Positions 21,769-32,800 of a stretch of 64,000 bases of DNA are shown one piece after another. Made by a program: the position numbers and the translations under genes. The first letter of the stretch is position 1. Every line of letters starts with the position of its first letter. This DNA is from Mytilinidion resinicola (Eukaryota; Ascomycota; Dothideomycetes; Mytilinidiales; Mytilinidiaceae), in NCBI RefSeq assembly GCF_010093595.1, contig NW_022985456.1:518104-582103 (forward strand). Reading direction: 5' to 3'. The notes below the pieces were generated by a model. That model saw nothing but the letters and a program-made list of their open reading frames with translations, did not search any database and was not told the DNA's origin.

Positions 21769-22990
21769 ATGGCGAAGACAAAACCTCAAGACCGTTCCAA
21801 ACGTTCCAGAAAAAACCCGAACGGCACCTCCAAGAAAGAAAAACCCCTTCCATCCCCCGCAACTCTCCTTGCCGAAGCAACCGCCGCCCTCCAAACCTCC
21901 CAACCCGAGCTCGCCCTCAACAGCGCCCAGCGCGCCCTCTCCATCCTCCAGCGGACCTCTACCCCCACAATCGCCTCGCTCCCCGCCCTAACACTTCTCG
22001 GCGAAATAAACGTAGAACTGGGGGAGGTGGATACCGCGCGCGAGCTCTTCTTAAGAGCTGCGGCGCTAGATCCTGCGGGTGAGCTGTCCGAAGCACAAGG
22101 CGGCGGGGCCGAGAAATTCCTATGGCTGGCGCAGCTGTGCGAGGAGGGGGGCGCGGAGAGCGTGGGGTGGTTTGAGAAAGGAGCGGTGGCGTTGCGGCGG
22201 GAGATTGGGGGGTTAGAGGGGAAGAGGGGGAAGGAGGCGGAGGAGGTGGCGGATGAGAAGAAGAGGAAGTTGGCGGATGCGTTGTGTGGGGTTGCCGAGG
22301 TTTATATGACGGATCTGTCGTAAGTTTCACCACATGTTCGGGGATGGTTTAGGGGGTATGCTAATATAGGCTATCAACAGATGGGAAGAAGATGCCGAAG
22401 CGAGATGCGAGGCGCTAGTCACAGAAGCATTGCTGGTTGCGCCGAATAACCCAGAAGCGCTGCAGACACTCGCGTCGGTGCGGATTTCACAGATGAGGCT
22501 GGAAGATGCGCGGGCGGCGTTAATGAGGAGTTTGGATGTGTGGAAGGATCTGGATCCCGAAGATCCAAAGGTCCCTGAATTCCCAACCAGGATCAGCTTG
22601 GCGCGATTATTGATGGAAGCGGAGATGGAGGACGAGGCGATCGAGGTGCTGGAGCGGTTGGTGGGGGAAGATGATGGCAGTGTTGAGGCATGGTATCTTG
22701 GGGGTTGGTGTCTGCATCTGATGGGCGAGAAGCGGAAGATGGCGGCCGAGTCGGAAGAGGAAAACAAAACGGCCACATCGGTTATGCGCACGAGCATGGA
22801 CTGGCTACAGAACAGTCTGAAGCTGTTTCGGTTGCTTGATTACGAGGATGAGAGGCTGAAGGAGCATGCAGAGGAGCTGGTGCAAGAGCTGGAAAAGACG
22901 CTGGGGCCTTACGTAGAAGGAGAAGACGGGGACGAGGAGGGATGGGAAGACGAAGATGGGAGTGACAACGAGGAGATGGACGACACGTGA
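21769..22990 (+). CDS. ACL4: Assembly chaperone of ribosomal protein L4, ACL4-like, 386 aa
   Basis: Exons 21769-22319 and 22381-22990 with a 61-nt intron (GTAAGT..CAG, GCTAAT branch site). A basic N-terminus is followed by TPR-type helices: LALNSAQRALSILQR, LLGEINVELGEVDTARELFL, LVTEALLVAPNNPEALQTLA and LLMEAEMEDEAIEVLERLVG, then a very acidic tail (GEDGDEEGWEDEDGSDNEE). Length, TPR layout and acidic tail match fungal Acl4, which binds nascent Rpl4 (uL4), carries it to the nucleus and hands it to pre-60S particles. Head-to-head with the GIR2-like gene, with only ~236 bp between the two start codons, so both probably share a promoter; both act on ribosomes. Confidence 0.85.
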
Positions 22991-24149
22991 AGAGTATTCG
23001 TTTCCTGAACGGAAAGAATTACGTCTCCCAGTCTCATGTCTATGGGCAGGAAGGTCTACATTCTTCGGGTCGCAGAGGGCGTCCGGTGAGGCTGTCTGGT
23101 AGCAGCGGCCAACATAGAGACGGACTCTGGCACCTCCACGCTGAGTGCAACACTGAGTCCAAGGGTATGATGATGGGTTCCAGGGAAGTCAGGGGAAGTC
23201 ATCTACAGACGCAAATAGAGGCACAAAATCCAATATTGGCGGTAGGCAGACTCTAACGGTCATCGGTGCACGAGGGTAATACTCGGGCCTTTCCAGCCCC
23301 CCTGCGCAGGGCAGATGCCATTTGTAGAATTGCATTCTCGACATAACGTGCATGGTGTTTTGTCTTGCTCGCCAACACATGCCTGCTCTCGTGTCTCTCC
23401 CGTCGCACAGCGGACGACAGCTCTCGACCCTGCCCAGTCATAGATGCGATGGTTGTCACCATCTCCGGCAGGGCATGATTGTCGCCCCGGATCTTTCTCT
23501 GCGGCTCGCCATCTCCACATTTGGGCAGCAGAGGACGGAGCTGGCTTCAGCCCGATGGCGGGAGTGTGGCGCTGCAGGCAGGGATGGCGTCGATCGCAGG
23601 CCGACACGCCAGAACACGGCCAGGAACAAGTTAGGAGGTGTTGAGACCCGCCCACGGCACCGACTGTGGGTGGGCAGGAGACGCGAAGAAGGGCAGTTCT
23701 CAGGTGATGTGGCAGGCATCCTCCCACAGCTCCACCACGAACCTTGCCGTGGATCCCGCCGCATCAGACGTCACCGGCCTCGAAGCCCTCGCTGTGCCAC
23801 TCGAGCGGGCCTTGGGCCCTCAGGCGGGCGCAAGTCTAGATCGCCATCTGGCGACTGAGCCCGCCGAACAGCAACAGCTCCACCACTCGCCAAGCCACCC
23901 GTCTCTGCATGCCGTCTCTCCAGATATCTCTCGCGAATGCCCTCCGCGTCTTTCCTCGGCCTCGTCCAGATCCTCCCCGAGCTCCTGCTCCGCCCGCCAG
24001 CAGTCACGCCAGAGTCACGCCGCCCCTCGAAGCCCTCTACCTATGTACATAACTGAGCCTCCGGCCGCCGCTCCTCCGCAGCCCAGGCTGTATCTTGCGC
24101 CGCCGTCCATGCTGCCGCCTCTCTGCCCGCGCGCCCTGGTCGACCTGGC
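22991..24149. other. Intergenic / long 5' leader of the SCAP gene
   Basis: 1.16 kb with several overlapping low-complexity ORFs on both strands (up to 171 aa), none with family features. It is C- and CT-rich towards 24.1 kb, as in leaders of broadly expressed fungal genes. Several ATGs precede the SCAP start and could act as upstream ORFs if the leader begins far upstream. Confidence 0.45.
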
Positions 24150-27100
24150 ATGATCTGGTATCTTCTGTACCCGTTCCGTGGGTGAGTATCGCTCCCTTGC
24201 GCCCCTCTGTGCGTCTCACAGGCCACATGTTGACGCGCCCGCGTGAAAAGTACCACCGAGCCCCCGAAGCTCTCCCAGACCCATCCCCTCCGCCTCGCCT
24301 TCCAGCGCCATGGAACGGCGACCGCGCGCCATTGGCTGCTCTCTATCCTCCTCTCCGTTGCAATCGCCGTGCTGCTCTGCTACCCCGTGCTTTTCCTCAA
24401 TGCCGGATCCAGCCTTCCCGGTCCACATAACATACCCCACCATGTGTGGACCTCCACCACCGAGTTCCGGGGCGGGCCCAACGCGAAGGCCGATGTGGAA
24501 ATGCGACAAGTATGGATGCATGGGGATTACATGAAAGCTTTGGACCTCCGCGTCTTGCGACAAGCATTGCGCGTTCAAAATGCGCTTATTGCAGATGGAT
24601 TTGGATCCGAGGACCACCCCGGCTTGGACCGCCTCCCAGTATCCGACGACGCAGAGAGTACACCGCACGACCTGTGTGCCCCACCCTCCCGGAACGTCTC
24701 TTGGGCCTTTCACTCGCCTCTGATGCTTTGGAACTGCTCTTCGGCTGCACTGGAGTCTGATCCCGACATCCTGTCTACCATCAACCGAAAGATGGGCCAG
24801 CAGACCTATCTTAATTTCACCCTACGGCCAAGCTCTATATTTGCTGGCAAGGTCTTCAAAGACGGTAAATTACAGGCTGCAGATGCGCTTGTGATTACTG
24901 CCTTTGATCTGACCAAGTTCGGCATTCAAAAGACTTGGGAAGCCCGGTTGACGGCACTGGCTAAAGATCTATCAGATCAATGGTCGTTATATCCTGAGAC
25001 TGGCACGGTGGCAGCGAGCCAACTTTATGAATTTCGCTTCAGGCCTATGACTATATCCGATGACATTTTCCTGGCGTTAGTCTATGGACTAATGGCCTTG
25101 TATGTACTAGCTAGCCTCGGGAAGATGCGAGCTGTCACCAGCAGGTTTGGTCTAGCAATAACAGTAATCTGCAAGGTATGTAAAGCGACTTTCACCCCTA
25201 ATGACGTGATACTCATGCTGTTTAGATGTCTGCTGCTATTCTTGCCAGCTTTACGATCTGTGGAATGCTCAAGATCAACCTAGCCCACATCCCTCGAGAG
25301 GCGTATCCTTTCGTAGTTCTCGTCATCGGCCTTGATAACATGTAGGTGCACATATCCTTCAAACCCATCTTCCATCACTAATGAAGGATTAAGCTTCCGA
25401 TTGATAAATGAGGTGTTATCAAATCCTCCCGAAATGCCTACAGTTCATCGCATTGGCAATGCACTTGGCGAGGTTGGGCATCTGTCACTTGCACAAACCC
25501 TTCAAAATCTCGTGCTTTTGTGGCTGCTCTCACGGGTCGTCTCTCCTGGCGTCGCTGCGTTTTGTGCATTTGCTGCTGTGGCACTGGTCTTTGATTTCGT
25601 ATTCCACCTAACATTCTTCCTCGCTGTTTTGAGTGTTGACGTGAGAAGGCTCGAGCTTCAGGATTCGCTCGACAGAGTCAACATTTCTCAACCGACAAAG
25701 AACCCAAAGCACGATCAGCAACACTGGCTCGGAGCGCTGATTGTACGCAAGATCCCCATCCAAACGCGGCTGGCAGGATCTGTCGCAATTGTGTCCTTCG
25801 TCCTTATGCTGAACTGGCATTTCTTTGACAGCGCCAATCAGCCAATCTCCTTTGGCCGCCTCATTGAATACGCTCTTGCTACCAGGGACTCGGTAAATAC
25901 ATCTCGTGCGTCTCACACGGTGCGACCGCAGCCGCCTATCAACCAAGCGCGTACGCCAGCGGAATGGTTAAGGATGCAGGATCACGACACAGCCAAGGAA
26001 TTCATTCAGTTTTTCAAGCCAAACGCGTACAGCTTTGTCGCCCGGGTGTATGATCCGGTACTTATTGTGCTGAAGGGTGCCGATGGCAGAGAAGCACGGC
26101 CGCAACCCACATCGTTTCTGTCCATAATTCGTCAGATGGCAGAGCAACATCTCTTCCCGGTTGCGCTTGCGGTTGGCTTCACAATAGCACTCGTCACTCT
26201 CCTAACTAACTTCCTCCTGTCGAATGAGTTACCAGATGATGTGGAGGATGGTGAGGACGCGCACTCGCTAGCTGTCAGAACACTTCCAGCTTCGCACGGC
26301 TTGGATATCATTCGACTTACGTCATGTGGCAGAGGACACATTGTGAGTATCAGCTTGGATCGCTCCACGTGCATTTGGTACCACGATAGATCGAGGGGAT
26401 ATTCCCAACTGATCATCAAGACGGCAAAAGCAACACCCCCGATTTGGCCTATCATAGGAACTACGATCGACGACAGTGGAAGGTTCCTCGCACTATTGAC
26501 AGACTACGGCCAAGCGGCGCTCTGGAGTCTTGTGGATCGACGATTCTTCAAGTCGACAAAGGTTCCACTGAGGGGCCAAATACCCGTTTTCTTTTCATTT
26601 GCTTCTATGGATACGACAGAGCATGAGAGATTGAGCCTCTTATTTGTCACGCCCGATGGATGTCTAACAGATCTTGACCTTCGTTCGTCCCAACAACAGA
26701 GTCACCAAATTAGCCAGAGCAAAATCATCTCAACATCCTTGCTCTGCTGCGCCAAAGGGAGAATGAACATCATAAGCGCCTCTAGAAACGGGCAACTACA
26801 CGTAACCACAAAATCCTCCAGTAATGAATGGAGCTCGGAGACACTGCCCAATTTTGGACCGCGACTATCCGACGCCGGAAAGCTATCGAAGATCAAGTCC
26901 ATCTTGACAGTCTCAAGCCTCGGTCTGGTATTTGCCGTCCGGCAGTGCGAAGTGGATGTATTCGACTTCCACAGCCGTTCCATCGTCCACACGGTGAGGA
27001 CTAGGCATGTGAAACCGAACACTCTCAGAGTCCTACATTCACACCGAAACTCATGCTCGTGCGGAGCTACCACCATCAACTCGCTTTCGATCGTGTACAC

Positions 27101-27779
27101 GGAAATCGAGACTCGTCTCTTGATCATGCACACCTTCTCCATCGACGACTCGTCAAACTCGCAGATTTGTCTTCGCTCATCGTCGGAGAACGAGACGCGG
27201 GCCTGCGAAGGCTTAGACAGCGCGCGGGAGGCCCTTCACTGGGTACACAACCCTGGCATCTGGGAGGCGACACACGCGCAATCCGTCATCGGCATACGAA
27301 AACGGCCGTCAACACTAGCGCCGTCTTCAATTACGTCCGGTGCTGACACAGGCTACTTTGAACAGACTTCAGACGCTCCTAGCAACGCACTCAAACACCG
27401 CAGCAACAAACCGGCCACCGATCTCTCCTCCCTCCCAACACCCACCTCCCACACCGAGCCCAACCCTGACGAGCACATTGAACTCGACACAGCCGACGAG
27501 TGGGAAGCTTGGACTCTCACCAGCGTTGGTGAACTGCTCACGACGCCGCTCTTCCCAGATGCAGGCGAGGCCTCGCAGCAGGACGACCAGCTGTGGGTCT
27601 CGAACCCAGGCCCGATTGCGCGGCTAGGTAAACGTGCCGTAGCGGTGGGCTTTGGGAACACGGTCAAGATTATCATGCTCGGCAATGAGCGGTTCGAAGA
27701 GGACACGGAGGAGTTTGTGGATCCGACGGTTATGCAGTGGAGGAGTGGGAGGAGGGGGTTGGGGCGGAAGGGGCAGTGA
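24150..27779 (+). CDS. scp1: SREBP cleavage-activating protein (SCAP) homologue, 1152 aa
   Basis: Exons 24150-24181, 24251-25175, 25226-25341 and 25394-27779 total 3459 bases with no stop. Exon 1 gives MIWYLLYPFRG and splices to TTEPPKLSQTHPLRLAF, the usual fungal SCAP start. TM1 is WLLSILLSVAIAVLLCYPVL; a luminal loop follows. The sterol-sensing domain starts at ISDDIFLALVYGLMALYVLA and continues through AAILASFTICGMLKINLAHI, PREAYPFVVLVIGLDN, ALGEVGHLSLAQTLQNLVLL and VAAFCAFAAVALVFDFVFHL. A second luminal loop, a last TM pair and a C-terminal WD-repeat half (GRGHIVSISLDRSTCIWYHD, VGFGNTVKIIML) complete the family layout. SCAP escorts membrane-bound SREBP from ER to Golgi when sterol or oxygen is low. 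The first intron is essential to reach a start codon. Confidence 0.92.
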
Positions 27780-28204
27780 GCTTTTCGGGTAGGAAATAAG
27801 GGATCATGGGACACCCTACGAGGATTGATTGATTAGATTCGGAACACATAACCGGGGTTCAGAGGGATGGGCGGGGGCGTCTACGGGTGGAGACTTGATT
27901 TCAGGTGCGTTGGCTGATGTTGGCGGCGAAAACTTCGTATACACTTGGAAATGGGGTTTTGGTGGGTTGTTTGATATTCATTCTTTCACAGCGAGATACC
28001 TCTCGAAGAATTGTCATTTGATATCCCTCGTCTCTTGTACTCGGCACACATGCCGCTCCCTTGAGATCTATCCCCCGTCTCCTAAAACTGGCATCTGCGA
28101 GGCCGTATGCTTGCATAAGTTCCTCAATCCATCTTGGTCCTTGTCCCGGCTTTCTGCTTCTCGCCTCCACGAATCTTCGGCCATCTTTTTCAGTTCCCTC
28201 CGCA

Positions 28205-28860
28205 CCCCGTCATCAATCCGCCATCTCCTACCTTCCACCTCCGAGAACGACGTCGTGCTGAGCCTCCATGCTATAATTTTTCAGTTCCAGAACCGGATCC
28301 AGGACGTCATGCCGTAGCAAGGGACACTTTCTAGCAGAAGCCCGAAGCGGGTGAAGCGGATGATGTCGAAGACTAAAGAGAAGGGCATTGTGTTCGTGAA
28401 GTAGGGTGGGAGAGGGTCTGAGCGACGAGTGAGGGCAGAGGAAGTATGGGGTTTTGGAGACGGGTGTTGGGAGGGAGGGAAGGGTTGGGGTGTTCCTTAC
28501 CGTGCCTCCTATAGGCGCAAACATCGTGGATCCAACGTGTTGCTTCCTAATCAAATCCACAGCATACGGGCGTGTTTACAGAGTGTTAGCACGGTGTTAA
28601 CAGCTTGTTAAAGGATTAAGCCAGCGCATTGTGTGGTGAACAGCCCTTTAGGAAGCAACAGCGTAGGACCTCCGTGGTTGCCAATGTTGAGAACCGGTGC
28701 CGGCGCGGTAAAGTTGGTATAGCCCCAGACGGGGCGGAAAGCTTAAGGTGAATGTATGAGGGAGCTACAGTTTCCTTTTCATTCTCTTGGTCTAAACGAC
28801 GCTAATGGAACCAGGGACGTTTAATTTAAGGTACTGTGAGTATGGTAAGGACGATGTAGT
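28205..28860. repeat. Duplicated segment, copy 1 (pair of 38370-38780)
   Basis: Shares long stretches with copy 2, for example GACGTCGT..TGA.CCTCCATGCTA, TTCCAGAACCGGA and, at the end, TTTAAGGTACTG. A block at about 28.51-28.75 kb is present only here and contains an inverted repeat. In one frame both copies encode EPPCY....PVPEPD.GRHA, so the unit may be an old coding fragment. Confidence 0.65.
28538..28660. repeat. Small foldback element (13-bp inverted repeat)
   Basis: TGTTGCTTCCTAA at 28538-28550 is perfectly reversed at 28648-28660. The 97-bp centre has GTGTT-rich units. The element lies in the part of copy 1 that copy 2 lacks, as expected for an insertion. No target duplication is certain. 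Confidence 0.5.
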
Positions 28861-29677
28861 TCTTTCGCCTACTTTGGTATTTGTTGCGTTGCCAGCGTAC
28901 GGTGATTTTTATCCATGGAGGATCTGTATCAGCTTATACTGTGTCCCATTATTCCCCCCTCCTGCACACTCTAGTGCTGCAAATCTTATCCTTAAACCGC
29001 TAACTAGATCTAGCATGCTAATATGCTAGAGACAATGGGCCCTCCCTTAACGAACACGCCGTATGTCAAGAATGCCTTATGGACAGATTTGCGGCGCGAC
29101 CGCAGCGCATGCACTTCGCCTTAACAATCGTCTCGCGATACATGCAGATGCCACCTGCGCCGCGAATGGTCTACGTCTCGGTGGAATGTCTCCTAGATCC
29201 TAGGACCTCCCGGGGGCCGATGTTGTCTAGTCACGTTCGCGGCACAGTCACGAGCGGCAAATCCAGGTTTCAAGCATACTACCCAAGCCACACGCAAGCT
29301 AGACACGTACTACAGTCTATCTGCAGTTTGTTTCAAGGCGAGCGACTTGACGAATGGGGCATCGTTCTATCTCCCAATCTGGTATTGCACGGATCAAAAT
29401 CGCGATCGCTTAGTGCTACGCGCCGACATCTTCATCCCCTTGTTGCCAGAAACCCATGCGATGCATCCGCAGGAGCCTCAGTATCGGCTGTGCAAACCCA
29501 GGTTTGGCTCCTCTTTGATTCGGGAATACATCCTGATCTTGTGCCGCACTGCGAGCATCGCCTACAACGTTGTATCTGGCTCCACGCACTCCATCGCCGC
29601 AAATATATCAAAAAAAAAAAGTCGAATCTGGATCGCAAGGCGCCATGTGTCCTTTAAGCACATTGACAATTCGGTAG

Positions 29678-29687
29678 TATAAATATA
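29678..29687 (+). promoter_or_regulatory. Possible TATA box of the subtilisin/Cys-repeat gene
   Basis: TATAAATATA lies 135 bp upstream of the ATG at 29822, followed by CT-rich sequence (TTTCTCTTTCTCTTTC) typical of fungal transcription start regions. Confidence 0.4.
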
Positions 29688-29821
29688 AGTGGTCGCCCTT
29701 ACAATACACAAAGGTCATTCTTCGCAAGTTGCTGCTCTTTGATCTATTTCTCTTTCTCTTTCGGCTACAATAGAGTCACTACTGAGAGTATTGGGTACGT
29801 AATATCCACGCATCAATCGGT

Positions 29822-32800
29822 ATGTCAGGCCATTTGAGATGGTCCTGGACGGGCATACTCCTAGTAAGTCCGCGACCACCTCCATATACAGATGCTAATT
29901 TTCGCAGGTCTCAGCCCTCTTAATCGCTTTCCGTCAGCTTGTCTTCCGTAATTCGACTTGGGTAGACCTCGGATACTTCAACAACCTTCCAAACCCCGTG
30001 AACCTATTTCACTATTCTCGACCATCGTCAAATACCTCACCCTTCCCTACGATCTCTTTCTCGGCACGTCAGGAAGGAATTCTTTGGAGGAGAGAAGGCC
30101 CCGTGACTGGCTCAGATAGTCCCTTTGGTGGTACCTCTGGCCTCTTCGGCTCCACTGGACCCATATCATCATCAATCGGGAGTACTAGCACGTTTCAGTC
30201 GTATGGAACTTCGGTATCGAGCACATTCACATCGGAACTTTCATCGGGAACTTCAGACAAAACAGCCGCTCTCTCTTCCACCACGACCTCCGGTTCAACT
30301 TCCTTCGCTTCGGTATCCTCAACCAATCAGAATACGGGCGGCTCCGCTGGCTCCGGCGCTAACATCCCACCTTCTACTGTCCAGGTCACTGCGACCGTTA
30401 CTTCCATCCAAACCTCGACCATCCAACTCACACCCGTGCCTCAAGGACCCGAGATTGTCGTAGGTTCTAACACTTATCCGTTCGAGACGAAGACCAGAAC
30501 GATTACCCAAACAAGTGGCGGTGACATCGTAATTGGGCCAACGCTGGTGGTGTGCGGCACAGTCACTATACCCCTCAGCGTGACCGGCACAGCACCCCAA
30601 CCACTATCCTGCCCGGGAGCAACCATGACAGCTAATCCGGCCCCGACATATGGAAACTTCTCCGACCTCGCGAAAGAAGTAGATGTTGTCGTAGACGATC
30701 AAGAATTTGTAATTCTCCCATTCCCGTTCGCAATTCCGCGCATACTCCCGTCCGCCACCAAGGTCGACAAGATTGAGATGTCTCCTTCCGGCGTCATCCT
30801 TGGAGGAGCCAACATGCCTATCCCACCCGGACTCACCAAAGAGACTGACCTTGGCAATGGTATTAGAGCCAAGCCAGGAGGGAAAGAGAAGAAGAAGAAA
30901 TCCAACTGTGGAGGCCTGTTTGGCGCCATCAAATGCTTGGCCGACACTGCGGGGAAGGCAGGAGACGGAGTCGCAGGCATTGTGAAAGACACAGGGCCTT
31001 TTGTGAAAGGCACTACAGATAACTTCGACGACGCTGCAATCACCAGTAAATTCAACCTTGTAGACGGATGTAAGTATACTTTTCTTGATTATTCCATTCA
31101 TTATTTTGCGCAACCACATTGTGCACGTTGCTAACTAGTCCTAGTCGCACAAGACTTCGCGCATACAGTCAACGGCCTCACCGATGATTTCTCTTCCGAG
31201 TTCTCCAACGACCTCAAGTCTATGGACGCAAAATTCAAGAGCCCAATACCGGGGACCGGGCCACCAGAAATAGGCCCCCTCCTCAAAAGCGCATGGTTGG
31301 AAGCAAAGCATATGTCTAATGTCGTCAACGGCGCCAAAAACCTGATGAATGCCCTCAAGAAAGGCGGCCCTCCTGATCTCATCAACGACGTAAAGAAGCA
31401 GCTAAAAGACCTCTTGAACACCAACGTGCCGAAGCCAAAGGGTGGGCTCGGCCTTGAGATTCCAAATCTGGAAGCACTCAAGGACCTGGTACCCGAAGAC
31501 GAGCTGCCAACTGAAAGCGTTCCAACGCCGACCAGTGCTCCATTTACAACTCTACCTACTTCAGGGGGACGCACATCACTTCAAGCGTCCACCGCGCTGC
31601 AGTCAACCCTTTCGACTTCCTTAGCAAGCACCCAGCAGTCTGCGACGGCATCTACAACTACTAGCTCATCAAGCTCCTCTTCGTCGTCTTCTCACACACC
31701 GACTGCCGCAGCCCAGGACTACTTCATCATGACTAAGTTTGGCACGGATTACGACACATTTTTAAACTTTACGACAGATTTAGACAACAACTCTGGCGAT
31801 ATCTCCGAGCGTAGCGAATTTCCAGAAGTTGAATGGCCATTTTATTATACTTATATGAATGAGACCAAAGCCAAAGAATTGATGGATAGTACGAAATATC
31901 CCTTCATCGAAGGTGTTTTCGTGAACGACCCTGGAACCGGAGATGGAGAAATCGACATGAAGGGCGTTATCCCTCTTGGAGACAAAGCAGGGCATCTACG
32001 TGTAGAACGAGCGGCTGAAGAAGGCAACTATCCTCCTAACCCCGATCTTATCGAAAGAAGGTGGGAGCCTTCTCGAGTCACATCACCAATCAACCACCTA
32101 AGTATGATATCACAAGCGCTTCCTGGAAATATTCCGAATTCGTATATCTTTGATCCGTCCCTCGGCAGAGGCAGTACCATCTACGTCGTGGATAGCGGCT
32201 TTACACCAACCTTAGTCACTGGTGGGGTAAGAAAAGCGCTCTGCTATTTCACTGTCCTCATATAATAATATTGTTATTAGGAATTCGATATGAGCCGTAT
32301 CCAACAATATGTTGTGCCGAATAAATTTAGCCTAAGAGGCATTTCGACCAGTCTGCATGCCCCAGAAGATATGACAGACAGATACAAATCCCAAGATGCT
32401 GTCGGGCACGGGACCTTTGTTGGGAGCATCGCGGCCGGTCTCATGAGTGGTGTAGCTTCGAATGCAGATCTATTCTTCATCAAGGTGTTCAATCAAATGA
32501 AAAATCCGAACTACAAACCGCCAATCCCGGGCGAAGAGCCTGTGCCGGAGTTCGGAGGAGCCGGAGGACTTCGAATGGGGGCGGTGATAGACAGTTTCAG
32601 AATTATAATGAACGATGTCCGTAAACGAGATCTTAAAGGCAAAGCGGTCGTCAATCTTAGTATCGGTAATAATCTCATCATATGTAACAGAGCACTATGC
32701 TGACGATTCTATTAGGGATTCGGGAAGGCTCAAAGCACTTCAGGGGCATTAGCAGTATCATGAAAGAGTTCATTCAGCGATGCGACGATCTTGGAATCGC

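Larger units (their letters stand above)
27780..29677. other. Intergenic with duplicated segment and foldback repeat
   Basis: No supported gene. It holds copy 1 of the segment repeated at 38.4 kb, a small inverted repeat and several ORFs up to 192 aa (29079-29657) without family features. Confidence 0.45.

Noticed and set aside
23352..24153. ORFs of 155-171 aa upstream of SCAP on both strands
   Set aside because: They overlap each other on opposite strands, lack family features and have composition explained by GC-rich leader DNA.
29079..29657. 192-aa plus ORF before the subtilisin gene
   Set aside because: No recognisable domain, no splice partners, Cys/Arg/His-rich random composition; it runs into an A-tract.
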